From: DYRG01 sp041161065
Lineage (GTDB): Bacteria; Pseudomonadota; Gammaproteobacteria; Beggiatoales; Beggiatoaceae
Length of the DNA stretch: 64,000 nucleotides
Reading direction: 5' to 3'
Assembly: GCA_041161065.1 (NCBI GenBank)
Contig: JBEAVE010000007.1
Location: 1-64,000, forward strand
Made by a program: the position numbers and the translations under genes. Positions 41,415-51,084 of the stretch are shown here, in pieces (within the stretch, counting starts at the first letter, position 1; the number at the start of each line of letters is the position of its first letter). The notes beneath the pieces were generated by a model. The model saw nothing but the letters and a program-made list of their open reading frames with translations. It ran no database searches and was not told where the DNA came from.

Positions 41415-41744
41415 TTAATCATCATTAATGCGCATACCATTTCGATGGACGCGGTTAATATCTTCTAATAACGATTTGAATGGCAAGGTTTTATAATTCA
41501 GTTTCTTTATCTTTGACATATAAGGCAAATCACCGTTTGCATAGATGTGTGAACCATTAGTTAAATGGGTTTTTAAGGTTTGCAAATCGCGTTCAAGTTC
41601 GCCCACTATTTCCAATGAACTTTCCATACCTTCCATATCAAATTCAACTGCTGCCCGCAAATCGCTGACCTCAAATAATGCTTGCTCAATTAACCCCAGA
41701 TATTCTTCCAAATTCGTCGGGTCTTGCTTTGTCAATATTGCCAC
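41415..41744 (-). CDS. Small acidic hypothetical protein, unrecognised
   Basis: A 109-residue protein with a GTG start and AGGAGA ribosome site located inside the end of the upstream nuclease gene. It is mostly helical: an acidic first half (LEEYLGLIEQALFEVSDL, then EFDMEGMESSLEIVGELERDL) could form a coiled coil or helical bundle, and the C-terminal third is basic. No signal peptide, membrane helix or catalytic motif is visible. Tight spacing to the REC-kinase (5 bases) suggests a partner or modulator of that regulator; this is inference from position only. Confidence 0.7.
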   Translation of the reverse strand: MAILTKQDPTNLEEYLGLIEQALFEVSDLRAAVEFDMEGMESSLEIVGELERDLQTLKTHLTNGSHIYANGDLPYMSKIKKLNYKTLPFKSLLEDINRVHRNGMRINDD

Positions 41745-41749
41745 TTCTT

Positions 41750-42604
41750 TTACTCTCCTAAATCGGCTTGAAAAACTAAAAAATAACCATTTAAATGATG
41801 TTTTATCTTAAAACGTTCAATCTGTGTTAAATTTAGAGTAGAAAAACGTTCGATTATTGATTTCTCATCTTTTTCTTTATGACAAGGAATTACCAAACTA
41901 ATGGTATTATCTTTTATTTCAGGATATTGCTTTGAATTTAAAATATTTCCTGCTGGCTTTACCTCCGTCATAATTCTAAATCGTAATTTAACCGATGCGT
42001 TTTCTACATTGCGCACTTTACTGAAATTTTCTTGCTCAGAAAGAATATTAACCAATGTTTCTTTAATTTTGGAATCAATGTTTAAATCTTTTTCTTGCAA
42101 TCTTTCTTCTAAAACTTGTTCAAAAGATTGACCAATAAGTTGGTTTATTTTAACGGTTTCAAAAAAACTACCGTGCACTAAAATAACTTTAGTCTTTTCT
42201 TTATTTTTACCTCTTACTAAATAGAAAATTTCTCTGATAGGTAAAGAGTCGATATTTTCTCCAATTTCTTCCATTTGCTTTTTAATATTGCTATTATCAC
42301 TTTTAATAATTTTATCGATGTATTTTTGACCTGATGGAATCGTTGAATTAAATGAAGAAACTGTATAGCTTTTGCTGTCTTTCAATTCAATCAACTCTCC
42401 ACCTGTAAATAAAGAACTGTCTTTATTTATTTTAATAATTAAATCAGGAAATTGTCCTTTATTTTTACAAGAAAACATCGTGTCATCAAAAGGAAAATTT
42501 TCGAGTTTTTCTACTTCACTAAAATGCTGCTTATTTGTAATAAGATATTTAAAAAAGTGATAAATAGAATAACACATTTGTTTTCCGATGTTAAAATAAG
42601 GCAT
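41750..42604 (-). CDS. Probable type II restriction endonuclease
   Basis: The 284-residue protein contains a PD-(D/E)XK nuclease core: Pro53-Asp54 in FPDLIIKI and Glu73-x-Lys75 in GELIELKDS, with the usual strand pattern. It directly follows, and overlaps by 14 bases, a beta-class DNA methyltransferase, the classic layout of a restriction-modification pair. The assignment rests on the motif and the partner; I do not recognise the exact endonuclease family or the recognition site. The gene is noticeably more AT-rich than core genes nearby, in line with horizontal acquisition. Confidence 0.75.
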   Translation of the reverse strand: MPYFNIGKQMCYSIYHFFKYLITNKQHFSEVEKLENFPFDDTMFSCKNKGQFPDLIIKINKDSSLFTGGELIELKDSKSYTVSSFNSTIPSGQKYIDKIIKSDNSNIKKQMEEIGENIDSLPIREIFYLVRGKNKEKTKVILVHGSFFETVKINQLIGQSFEQVLEERLQEKDLNIDSKIKETLVNILSEQENFSKVRNVENASVKLRFRIMTEVKPAGNILNSKQYPEIKDNTISLVIPCHKEKDEKSIIERFSTLNLTQIERFKIKHHLNGYFLVFQADLGE

Positions 42605-43469
42605 TAATGGGGATAGATTGTTTATTTTGTTCCTTTAATTTTTCGCCCCAAATTTCAGAGAGTTTTTCCGTACAGATATAGTTTTGATAATATTGATTTA
42701 TTAAATCTTCTTCTCTGATATTTTCTAAACGCTTTTTAATATAATTTACATTAATTGGGTCGATTTCAATACTAACAGAATTTCTTTGTAACTGTTTAGC
42801 AATAACTGCTGTTGTTCCTGTACCCGAAAAAGGGTCTAAAACAGTAGACTTTAGTTTAGTAGAAGTCAGCAACATTCTTAATAGGAGTTCAATAGGTGCT
42901 TGCTGTTTGTGAAATCGTGAGCCATCTTCATTTCTAATCGCTTCTTTTCCCGCAAAATAGCCCGCTGTAAGTTCTCTTATGTCATCCCAAACATCGGTTA
43001 CAAAAACGCCATTCTCACGCTTTTGTTTGTAATGAGCGGGTAATTCTGGGTTTATGCGTAATCTATGAAAAGTTGCGGCTTTTTCTCCCTTTGTTGCATA
43101 GGCAATAATTTGATATTGTTTGCTATATTTTCCTTTCACAGGTACTGCTGATGTTTTTTTCTTCCAAATAATTAAATTTTGAAATGTCCAGCCGGTTTCT
43201 CTTAACGCCCTCAAAACAAACTCAGTATTCTTTTCACGTTGCATAAAATAAATGCTTCCACCATCATTTGTTAAATCATAACAACATTGGCTAATTTCTG
43301 TCATCATTTTCCAATACTTTTCCTCAGGCATATTATCGTTATGTAAGCTGTAATCTTTTTGCTGATTAAAAGGTGGATCGAGAAAGGTAAAATCAACAGA
43401 TGTCGCTATTTTTTTTAAGCACTCAATCGCATTTCCACAAATAATATCGTGAGTTGTTTGATTTATCAT
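42591..43469 (-). CDS. Type II DNA methyltransferase (beta class, N6-A or N4-C)
   Basis: The 292-residue enzyme has the catalytic motif DPPF at 31-34 (TFLDPPFNQQKDY) near the N-terminus. The SAM-binding motif DPFSGTGTTAVIAKQL (212-227) with SVSIEID lies near the C-terminus; this order defines the beta class of amino-methyltransferases. DPPF favours N6-adenine, but N4-cytosine is possible. The middle (about 90-190) is the target recognition region. It precedes and overlaps the PD-(D/E)XK endonuclease, whose cutting it should block. A 21-base gap separates it from the Uma2 gene upstream. Confidence 0.9.
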   Translation of the reverse strand: MINQTTHDIICGNAIECLKKIATSVDFTFLDPPFNQQKDYSLHNDNMPEEKYWKMMTEISQCCYDLTNDGGSIYFMQREKNTEFVLRALRETGWTFQNLIIWKKKTSAVPVKGKYSKQYQIIAYATKGEKAATFHRLRINPELPAHYKQKRENGVFVTDVWDDIRELTAGYFAGKEAIRNEDGSRFHKQQAPIELLLRMLLTSTKLKSTVLDPFSGTGTTAVIAKQLQRNSVSIEIDPINVNYIKKRLENIREEDLINQYYQNYICTEKLSEIWGEKLKEQNKQSIPINALF

Positions 43470-43490
43470 TTTTATATCTCCTAGTAAATG

Positions 43491-44066
43491 TTATTCACTG
43501 CTAAATTGGTGTTCTGAAATTATTACTGATTCATAAATTTCTTCAAGAGAGATATTTGTATTTAAACACAACAATTCAATTAATTCATTGGGTTGAGTGT
43601 AATGCGTTATCATCCAAGTTTGTTGGTATCGTTGATATGCTTCTACAAACATTGTTTCTTGAGAAATAATTAAATAAGTTTGTAATGATTCAATGCTTTT
43701 ATAGGAGCTTAATTTTTCTCGTCGATCAATAGTTTCTGTTGATTTAGAAGTTACCTCAACTAAAATACAGGGTTTCTCTAAAAAATACGCATCCTTTTCT
43801 TCTTCACAACTCACCATCACATCTGGATAATAATAACTCTCCCGATGCTCAATTTTTAATTTAATATCAGCAATATATACTTCACAATTTGTATTTCTAG
43901 CGGCTTGTCGACATTGAAAGCCAACATTTAAAGCAATTTTATTATGCTTTTTACTTGTTCCAGCCATTGTAAAAATACGCCCGCACACATATTCATGCTT
44001 GATTTTGCTCACTTTTTCAAATGCTAAATACGCGCTTTCACTCATAAGTTCCGAAGCGAGTTCCAT
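43491..44066 (-). CDS. Uma2-family (DUF820) putative endonuclease
   Basis: The 191-residue protein has the Uma2 fold: an N-terminal YLAFEKVSKIKHEYVCGRIF, the glycine-less linker TMAGTSKKHNKIA, then the PD-(D/E)XK-like core YYYPDVMVSC (Pro-Asp) and ILVEVTSKSTETIDRREKLSSY (Glu-Val-Thr in place of ExK). The start at 44066 is chosen because GAGGAGG lies just upstream; an ATG six codons earlier would swallow that site. Uma2 genes are abundant in cyanobacteria and filamentous sulfur bacteria. Their function is not established, though nuclease activity is predicted. Confidence 0.85.
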   Translation of the reverse strand: MELASELMSESAYLAFEKVSKIKHEYVCGRIFTMAGTSKKHNKIALNVGFQCRQAARNTNCEVYIADIKLKIEHRESYYYPDVMVSCEEEKDAYFLEKPCILVEVTSKSTETIDRREKLSSYKSIESLQTYLIISQETMFVEAYQRYQQTWMITHYTQPNELIELLCLNTNISLEEIYESVIISEHQFSSE

Positions 44067-44306
44067 TTGATTATTCCTCCTCATTTTAAAGGATTTTATT
44101 TTTGGTCACCACCAAAGACTCCATCGCCACCCTATTTGAAAATAGAGAAAATGAAATAATTTTCCTCGATAAATTAGAATAATAATTGCCCAAATTTCTC
44201 ATTTCTTATCTCTTTTTTCTTTCTATATTATAACCAAGTTTCATACTAAACAACAACTCTAATTTACTAACATTTCTTTGATCACGACCCAACTTTAAAT
44301 TACCCC
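44067..44306. other. Noncoding gap
   Basis: About 240 bases between the MCP stop and the Uma2 start, very AT-rich. I see no open frame, RNA gene or strong hairpin. It must contain the promoter for the Uma2/restriction-modification genes and any terminator of the MCP gene. Confidence 0.6.
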
Positions 44307-45809
44307 TTAATTTTCTTTAAAGAAAGCCATTGTATATTGTAATTGTTCGGCGTATTTGTTCATTTCTTGAGCGGTTGTTGCAAGTTCTTCTGCCGATGCC
44401 GCATTTTTTTGAGCTGTTTGATCTAAACGATTCATATTTGTTGTCATTTCATGAACTGCACTGGCTTGTTGTTCAGAAGAACTAGAAATTTCCTGCACTA
44501 AATTAGTGGTACTTGCAATGTTTGGGAGGATTTCTTGAAAGAGTTGTCCAGCGCGTTCTGCGATTTGAACACTGGTTTGAGTTAAAGAGCCAATTTCTTG
44601 AGCAACTTGACGACTATTTTCGGCTAATTTTCTCACTTCTAATGCGACCACTGCAAATCCCCGACCTTGTTCTCCAACCCGCGCCGCTTCGATGGCAGCA
44701 TTTAGAGCAAGAATATTTGTTTTATACGCAATATTTTCAATTAATTCAACCTTTCCAGCGATTTCTTGCATGGCTGAAACGGTATTTGTAACGACCTTAT
44801 CACCGATTTGCATTTGTTGAGCAGTTTGGCTTGCAATTAAATCGGTTTGTCGAGCATTTCTAGCATTTTGAATAGTAGAGGAACTAATATCATCAATCGC
44901 CATACTAACGCGGTTCACGTTGGTTGCTTGAAGGTTAGCATCTTGAGCAATATCTTGAGAAGTAATCCCGATTTGCTGGCTGCTGGCGGTCAAATGTTTG
45001 GCGGTTTCTCGAACATTACGCACAACTTCTAACCATTGTTTCACCATATTTTGCATCGTTTGAAATAAAAAACCGATTTCATCTTGGGTTTTAACTTTGA
45101 TTTGAATGCCGAGATGACCTTGACTAATTGCCTGCATAATTTTGGTTGCTTCGCTGAGAGAAAAAGTGATATTTTTTCCTACCCAATAACTTATAAATAA
45201 AGCCGCTAAAGTAAAGAAACTTACCACAATCATATAAATCAAATAACTTTGGTGATAATTGGTTTCTGCGTGAAGGAAATGGCTTTCAGAGTTTTTTAGT
45301 TCATTGCTAATCCATTGCCCGAGCAAACTAGAAAGCGTTTCAAACTTTTCATTTTCAATGCCCGTTGAATTGATAGCGGCTTCCGTATGTTTATTTTTCA
45401 AGAATTTGTTAGCGGTTTCACGATTAGCGGTTTTGTATTCTTCCCAAGCGGCAAACAACTGTTGAGTAATTTTCTCCTGTTGTAACGATTTAGATAGCCG
45501 CTCTTTCCATAGAGGAATTGCGGTTTCTAAATGTTTCAAAATCGCAAGTTGTTTGGCGTTAAATTCGGTTTGTTTTTCTTTAGTTGGAGAAACCACCATT
45601 GCGAGAGAAAGGTTGCGCATATTACGCATTGGAATAATAATATCACGGATAAAGCTGCTCACATTTGTTGAGGTAGTATTGACTTCTTTTAACCAAGAAA
45701 AAGTCAATTGATTCGCGTAGATACCGTATCCACCCACTAAAATCAACGCGCTCACCACAAATAGTGAGGTTAAAAACAATTTTGTAGAAATTCGTATCGT
45801 AGTCATCAT
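44307..45809 (-). CDS. Methyl-accepting chemotaxis protein
   Basis: The 500-residue transducer has a membrane helix at about 10-30 and a four-helix-bundle type periplasmic domain (about 35-185, [15 protein letters not shown]). A second membrane helix lies at about 192-212, a HAMP domain at about 213-265, and a long signalling domain ends it. The highly conserved hairpin tip is [42 protein letters not shown]. It signals to CheA/CheW and, in gliding or piliated filaments, may control movement. No che gene is adjacent. Either of two neighbouring ATGs could start it. The ligand is unknown. Confidence 0.94.
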   Translation of the reverse strand: MMTTIRISTKLFLTSLFVVSALILVGGYGIYANQLTFSWLKEVNTTSTNVSSFIRDIIIPMRNMRNLSLAMVVSPTKEKQTEFNAKQLAILKHLETAIPLWKERLSKSLQQEKITQQLFAAWEEYKTANRETANKFLKNKHTEAAINSTGIENEKFETLSSLLGQWISNELKNSESHFLHAETNYHQSYLIYMIVVSFFTLAALFISYWVGKNITFSLSEATKIMQAISQGHLGIQIKVKTQDEIGFLFQTMQNMVKQWLEVVRNVRETAKHLTASSQQIGITSQDIAQDANLQATNVNRVSMAIDDISSSTIQNARNARQTDLIASQTAQQMQIGDKVVTNTVSAMQEIAGKVELIENIAYKTNILALNAAIEAARVGEQGRGFAVVALEVRKLAENSRQVAQEIGSLTQTSVQIAERAGQLFQEILPNIASTTNLVQEISSSSEQQASAVHEMTTNMNRLDQTAQKNAASAEELATTAQEMNKYAEQLQYTMAFFKEN

Positions 45810-45919
45810 GTTATGATCATCAGGTTAGGGCATTCACTCAATTTTGGCAACCGCCTTGCTTGAGATTTGTTTATACTTAGCATAGCACGAGTGCAATTGT
45901 ATTTTAAGAGGAATTTGAT

Positions 45920-48916
45920 ATGAAAATTTTTTGGTATGGATTGGTGGCATTTTTAAGTTGCTCAATTAACGCCGCCGAACCGCATAAGAACCTTTATCAA
46001 CAAGCCCGCGATGCAGAAATAAAGGGTCAAATATCGCAGGCGTTGTCGCTTTATGAACAAGCTATTAAACAAAGCCGCCAAGTTTCTCTCAAAGATACGG
46101 CAGCCATTCTTTACGCACAAGCCAGTTTATTAAAAGAACAACAACGGTTTGCCGACGCGAAACAATCTTTTGAAGAATCATTACAATTACGTGAACAACA
46201 ATTAGGAGAAAATCATGGCGCAGTGGCTGTTAGTTTAAATGGTTTGGCAAGTGTTTATATGGCGGTTGCAGATTATAAAAAAGCCGAAGAATTTTACAAA
46301 CGCGCATTAGCCATTACTGAAAAACAAAATGATCCTCAACGTCAGCTCGCAATTGCACTAAACAACTTAGCCGAATTATATCGAACAATGGGACATTTTA
46401 CTGATGCTGAACCACTTTTCAAAAGAGCCTTAGAATTAGATAAAATTTCCTTTGGTTCAGAACACCCCAGAGTCGCTATTCGATTTAACAATTTAGCAGA
46501 ACTTTATCGTCAAATGGGCGATTATGCCAAAGCAATTGAATTATTAGAAATTGCATTAGATATTGAACAAAAAAATAAGGAGGAAACTGCGCCTGAAAAT
46601 ATAGGTATTCGCTTTAATAATTTGGGGCAAGTTTATCGTACAATTGGCGATTTTGAAAAAGCAGAACAATATTATCAACAAGCCTTGCAAATTTTTGAAA
46701 AAACCAGTGGAAAAAATGCCGCATTATATGCTATTGGTTTGAATAATCTGGGGTGGATTTATCAAGCATTAGACAAACCCAAAGAAGCCGAGAAACTCTT
46801 TCGCCAAGCCTTAACAATTCAGGAGAAAATTTACGGTAAAGAACACCCTGATATAGCAATAAATTTGAATAATCTAGCTTTACTTTTAACGCGCCAACAA
46901 CATTTTGAAGAAGCCTTGCCTTTATATCAACGTGCTTTGGCTATTTTTGAAAAGAAACTGGGTAAAGAACATTCGCAAGTAGCGGTGGTTTTGCACAACC
47001 AAGCAAAGTTATTTCGAGCGCAAGGAAATTGTAAGAAAGCAGAACAACTTTTAGAAGAAGCACTCATCATTGTTCAAACCGCTATGCAACCCGAATTTCT
47101 TTGGGCAATTCAAGATAATTTGAGCCAAACTTTAGCTTGTCAAGGGCATATCGACGCAGCAATTCTAATGGGAAAACAAGCGGTTAATACATTGCAAAGT
47201 TTGCGCGTTAATTTGGCTAATTTAAATAAAGAATTACAACAATTATTTCTAAATGATAAAGCAATGGTGTATAAAGGTGTGGCTTCTTTATTATTAGAAC
47301 AAGGAAGAACGGCTGAAGCACAACAAATTGAAACCATGCTTAAGGAAGAGGAATATTATGATTTTGTGCGGCGGGATTTCAATGATAATGGAACAACCCG
47401 AATTGTAAAAGCCTCTTTTAATGATTTTGAGAAACCCTTTGTTGAGAAATCTACCCAACTTTTTTCTCATTTTCAAACGATTGGAGAAAAACTGAAAAAC
47501 TTACGTTTAATGGCTAATAATATTCCTCAAAAAGAACAATTGCGAGGAGAAATCGTTAAACAAAAGAAACCCGTCGAAAATTATTTTCAGGAACTTAAAA
47601 CTGCTTCTGAAGAACGATCATTACAAAAATTTCTTAAAATAGGCAATGATAATCAGGTAACTTTAGCAAAAGAATATCAAATGCTAAAACAGCGCACAGA
47701 TTTAACGGATTCTGAAATCAAACGTAAGGAAGAATTGCGAAATGTATTGAATCAAAATCGGCGGGAATTTAACGCTTGTATTGGTGAATATAAAACAAAG
47801 GAACTGTTTGAAGAATATAATTTAGATACCTTGCAATCTTTACAAAGCACATTGCAATCATTGGGTGACGGGGTTGTCTTATTACATTATTTGATTTTGC
47901 CAGAGAAAATCCGCATTATTTTAACGACACCCACGATTCAATTATGTCGAGAAGCAAATGTCAGTGAAAAAAATTTGGAACAACAGATTTCTAAATTTAG
48001 AGCGTTCTTTAAAAATCCACCCAATAGTCGTCGAATGAAACAGGTTACAAATGATTTGCAAAAAGAGGCTAATATTCTTTATAATTGGCTATTTCAACCT
48101 GTCATAAATGATCTAAAACAAGCCAATGCAAAAGTGTTAATGCTTTCATTAGACGGTCAATTGCGTTATTTGCCGATTTCAGCGTTATTTGATGGAGAGA
48201 AATACTTAGCAGAACGCTTTAGTTTTGCATTGTATAATGAAGCTGCCCGCGACAAATTAAAAGATCAGCCTAAAACGGATTGGACTTTAGCTGGTTTAGG
48301 GGTTACAAAAGCGTTGAGAAACTTTAATCCTTTGCCGGCGGTTGAAAAAGAATTACATAGCATTATTCGAGAAAATCCAACTGAGAAAGATGGGATTTTA
48401 TCTGGGATTATTAAATTAGATGAACAATTTAATCAAAATGCTTTAACAACTGTGTTAGAAAAAGGTTTCCCAGTTCTACATATTGCAAGCCATTTTGTTT
48501 TTCAACCTCAAACCGATCAAGATGCTTATTTATTGTTAGGAAATGCAGATATTTTAACCTTAGCACAAATTCGTAACAATTATGATTTTAACTCGGTGGA
48601 TTTATTGACATTATCGGCTTGTCAAACGGCGGTTGGAAATCAACATAAAGGTAAAGAAGTAGAGGGTTTTGGCGCATTAGCACAGAAACAAGGTGCGAAA
48701 AGCGTAATTGCAACTTTATGGTCAGTTGATGATCAAAGCACGGGCGTGTTTATGAAACATTTTTATCAAATCAAAACCCAGCAAAAATTAACGAAAGGAC
48801 ACGCATTACAACAAACGCAACAGGCTTTTATTCAAGCAGTGAATCAGAATTACCCGCTAGATTTTGCACACCCTTATTATTGGGGGGCTTTTATTTTAAT
48901 GGGTAATTGGCTTTAA
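45920..48916 (+). CDS. Exported TPR-CHAT domain protein
   Basis: The 998-residue protein begins with a Sec signal (MKIFWYGLVAFLSCSINAAEP). About nine tetratricopeptide repeats follow (about 25-430; repeats such as VAVSLNGLASVYMAVADYKK and IALNNLAELYRTMGHF), then a helical linker. The C-terminal CHAT domain (about 690-998) has the caspase-like dyad His858 (HIASH) and Cys901 (LSACQTA), and the final PYYWGAFILMG motif. CHAT proteins are related to caspases and separase and include proteases in bacterial conflict systems. An exported form is less well understood. GAGGAA precedes the ATG. Two lipoprotein genes follow within 26 and 13 bases, so the three probably act together at the envelope. Confidence 0.92.
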   Translation: MKIFWYGLVAFLSCSINAAEPHKNLYQQARDAEIKGQISQALSLYEQAIKQSRQVSLKDTAAILYAQASLLKEQQRFADAKQSFEESLQLREQQLGENHGAVAVSLNGLASVYMAVADYKKAEEFYKRALAITEKQNDPQRQLAIALNNLAELYRTMGHFTDAEPLFKRALELDKISFGSEHPRVAIRFNNLAELYRQMGDYAKAIELLEIALDIEQKNKEETAPENIGIRFNNLGQVYRTIGDFEKAEQYYQQALQIFEKTSGKNAALYAIGLNNLGWIYQALDKPKEAEKLFRQALTIQEKIYGKEHPDIAINLNNLALLLTRQQHFEEALPLYQRALAIFEKKLGKEHSQVAVVLHNQAKLFRAQGNCKKAEQLLEEALIIVQTAMQPEFLWAIQDNLSQTLACQGHIDAAILMGKQAVNTLQSLRVNLANLNKELQQLFLNDKAMVYKGVASLLLEQGRTAEAQQIETMLKEEEYYDFVRRDFNDNGTTRIVKASFNDFEKPFVEKSTQLFSHFQTIGEKLKNLRLMANNIPQKEQLRGEIVKQKKPVENYFQELKTASEERSLQKFLKIGNDNQVTLAKEYQMLKQRTDLTDSEIKRKEELRNVLNQNRREFNACIGEYKTKELFEEYNLDTLQSLQSTLQSLGDGVVLLHYLILPEKIRIILTTPTIQLCREANVSEKNLEQQISKFRAFFKNPPNSRRMKQVTNDLQKEANILYNWLFQPVINDLKQANAKVLMLSLDGQLRYLPISALFDGEKYLAERFSFALYNEAARDKLKDQPKTDWTLAGLGVTKALRNFNPLPAVEKELHSIIRENPTEKDGILSGIIKLDEQFNQNALTTVLEKGFPVLHIASHFVFQPQTDQDAYLLLGNADILTLAQIRNNYDFNSVDLLTLSACQTAVGNQHKGKEVEGFGALAQKQGAKSVIATLWSVDDQSTGVFMKHFYQIKTQQKLTKGHALQQTQQAFIQAVNQNYPLDFAHPYYWGAFILMGNWL

Positions 48917-48941
48917 TTGACATAACAAGAGGACTGTTATA

Positions 48942-49598
48942 ATGAAAACAACTTTCTTAAAAACAACCGCCGTAGTTGCTCTAACAACTGTTTTAGCAAG
49001 TTGTGCGCAAATGGGGTTTGATGATCAGAGTTCAACTCAAATGGAAGGCTCATTACTTGGCGCAGGTTTGGGCGCGGCTTTAGGTGGTTTGATTAATGGA
49101 AGAGATGGAGCTTTGTGGGGCGCAGCAGCCGGCGCAGGTGTTGGATTTCTCGTAGGTAATGAAGTTGCTAAAAGAAAACAATCTTATAGTTCTCAAGAGG
49201 CTTTGATTTCTGGAGAAACCCAACGAGTCGCTAATTTGGTGCAAGAAATTGAAAACACTAACGCCATTTTAAGACAGGATATTGCTTCCTATAACGCGCA
49301 AATTAGTAGCTTAAAAGCACAAATGCAACGCGATAGTAGCAAACGAGAGCAACTGCGCCAACAAAAATCTAAAATTGACAAACGCTATCAGCAAGCAAAA
49401 AAGAGTTTGCAAGCAGTGGAAAATGAACTCAAAACTGCAGAAACATTGCACGCCGATACTAAGAAACAAGCCGCTAAGAAAAATGTCAATGAATTGCGCC
49501 ATTGGGAAAATAAAATTAATAGTTTGCGATCAGAGAAAGTCAAACTAGAAAAAAATACCCAGCAATTGCAAAGCGTTAGTAATACAATTTCTTTATAA
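48942..49598 (+). CDS. Glycine-zipper lipoprotein with coiled coil
   Basis: The 218-residue protein has a lipoprotein signal ending LASC. A glycine-zipper segment (about 35-80: GSLLGAGLGAALGGLINGRDG, then WGAAAGAGVGFLVGNEVA) can insert in or line a membrane. A long helical coiled-coil tail (about 95-215) is rich in Lys, Gln and Glu. Such proteins anchor in the outer membrane and resemble the 17-kDa surface antigen/YMGG class in the zipper part only. It sits 25 bases after the CHAT gene and 13 before a second lipoprotein of the same coiled-coil style. Confidence 0.8.
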   Translation: MKTTFLKTTAVVALTTVLASCAQMGFDDQSSTQMEGSLLGAGLGAALGGLINGRDGALWGAAAGAGVGFLVGNEVAKRKQSYSSQEALISGETQRVANLVQEIENTNAILRQDIASYNAQISSLKAQMQRDSSKREQLRQQKSKIDKRYQQAKKSLQAVENELKTAETLHADTKKQAAKKNVNELRHWENKINSLRSEKVKLEKNTQQLQSVSNTISL

Positions 49599-49611
49599 AG
49601 GGAGATTTCAA

Positions 49612-50130
49612 ATGCTCAAATTTATTTCTATCTGTGGCGGATTATTTTTTGTAACAAGTTGTGCCATTTCAACGTATGAATGCGATCCTTCGCAAGGGGG
49701 GTTGTTGGGAGGATTGCAAGGGATTCATTCTGGTTGTTATGATCAGCGGCTTTCTGAACAACAGCAAAATTTAGAAAATATCCGCCAATTGCAGGTTTCT
49801 GCTGAAAATACTCAATCGGGTTTGTCACAAGAAAAAACTTTGGCACAAAATGAGTTGATTCGATTACATAATCAAATGGACGTAATAGACGAGGAAATTA
49901 CGAAACTTTCTCGGGAATTAAACGCAAAACAAGCCACGACTAAAAAGGCAGAACAACGTAAAAATAGTTTGAAGAAAAAAGTGAGCAACTTGCGCGGAAA
50001 AACTCAACAATTACGCAAAACAATTTCTCAAAAACCTGCACCAGATAAATTACAACATTTACAAGCCGAAGAACGGCGTTTGAAATCTGAAGTCGAAACG
50101 CTGAAAAAAGATTTGTATTTGGATTTGTAA
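49612..50130 (+). CDS. Coiled-coil lipoprotein, unrecognised
   Basis: A 172-residue protein with a lipobox (VTSC) after a short hydrophobic signal. It carries a small Gly-rich region (SQGGLLGGLQGIHSGCYDQR) and then a continuous coiled coil (about 50-170). It looks like a shortened relative of the preceding lipoprotein, with the glycine zipper reduced to one turn. It probably works with that lipoprotein and the exported CHAT protein. GGGAG precedes the ATG, and a hairpin follows the stop. Confidence 0.75.
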   Translation: MLKFISICGGLFFVTSCAISTYECDPSQGGLLGGLQGIHSGCYDQRLSEQQQNLENIRQLQVSAENTQSGLSQEKTLAQNELIRLHNQMDVIDEEITKLSRELNAKQATTKKAEQRKNSLKKKVSNLRGKTQQLRKTISQKPAPDKLQHLQAEERRLKSEVETLKKDLYLDL

Positions 50131-50140
50131 TGGGCAATTA

Positions 50141-50178
50141 AAAACTATCGATCAATATCTTTTATTATCGATAGTTTT
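50141..50178. terminator. Hairpin after the CHAT-lipoprotein operon
   Basis: Perfect 12-base arms AAAACTATCGAT / ATCGATAGTTTT around a 14-base AT loop, 10 bases after the lipoprotein stop and 24 before the next gene. The four T residues at the end of the stem suit a terminator working in either direction. Confidence 0.7.
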
Positions 50179-50202
50179 CTAAATAAAAAATGAGAGGAAA
50201 AA

Positions 50203-51084
50203 ATGTCAAAAAAAATAGGCTTTATTGGTTTAGGTGTGATGGGTTTTCCAATGGCTGGGCATTTGGCGACAGCAGGGTATCAAGTGACCGTTTTTAATCG
50301 CACTCGTTCTAAGGCTGAACAATGGGTAGAAAAGTTTGGAGGATTAATTGCGGAAACACCTAAACAACTAGCTGATAATACAGATGTTGTTTTTTCATGT
50401 GTAGGTAATGATCAAGATTTGAAACACATTACTATTGGGGAGAACGGTGCATTTTATGGTATGAAGGAAAATGCCATTTTTGTTGATCATACAACCGCTT
50501 CTGCTCATGTTGAACGTGAATTATTTGATATTGCAAAACAACGTGGTTTTTCTTTATTAGATGCGCCGGTTTCTGGCGGACAAATTGGGGCAGAAAATGG
50601 TGTTTTAACGATTATGGTTGGTGGTGAAGAAACTGCATTTCAACAAGTTGAACCCATTATGCGTTGCTATGCAAAGAAAATTAAACATCTTGGCACGATT
50701 GGAAATGGGCAATTAACTAAAATGGTGAATCAAATTTGTGTGGTGGGTTTGCTTCAAGGATTGGCGGAAGGGTTACATTTTGCAAAAGCTGCTAATTTGG
50801 ATTTGAATGCAGTCATTGAAACGATTTCAAAAGGGGCGGCGCAATCGTGGCAAATGGATAATCGTGCACAAACCATGATTGAAGGAAAATTTGATTTTGG
50901 ATTTGCCGTTGAATGGGTAAGAAAAGATTTAGGTATTGTGTTAGAAGAAGCGATAAGAAATGGAGCGGATTTGCCTATTACAACTTTAATTGAGCAATTT
51001 TATGCAGATATTCAAGCAATGGGTGGAAATCGTTGGGATACATCAAGTCTAATTATGCGCTTAGAAAATCGGAGAAAACAGTAG
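50203..51084 (+). CDS. NAD(P)-dependent beta-hydroxyacid dehydrogenase (3-HIBADH family)
   Basis: The 293-residue enzyme has an N-terminal Rossmann motif GFIGLGVMGFPMAGHL and FNRTRSKAE (an Arg after the second strand points to NADP). The substrate signature DAPVSGGQIGAENGVLTIMVGG and the catalytic Lys in GQLTKMVNQ follow, with an all-helical C-terminal domain. Members reduce succinic semialdehyde, glyoxylate, tartronate semialdehyde or oxidise 3-hydroxyisobutyrate. The sequence does not fix which. The length and motifs are close to the glyoxylate/succinic semialdehyde reductase group. GAGAGGAAAAA precedes the ATG. The next gene overlaps its stop by one base. Confidence 0.88.
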   Translation: MSKKIGFIGLGVMGFPMAGHLATAGYQVTVFNRTRSKAEQWVEKFGGLIAETPKQLADNTDVVFSCVGNDQDLKHITIGENGAFYGMKENAIFVDHTTASAHVERELFDIAKQRGFSLLDAPVSGGQIGAENGVLTIMVGGEETAFQQVEPIMRCYAKKIKHLGTIGNGQLTKMVNQICVVGLLQGLAEGLHFAKAANLDLNAVIETISKGAAQSWQMDNRAQTMIEGKFDFGFAVEWVRKDLGIVLEEAIRNGADLPITTLIEQFYADIQAMGGNRWDTSSLIMRLENRRKQ

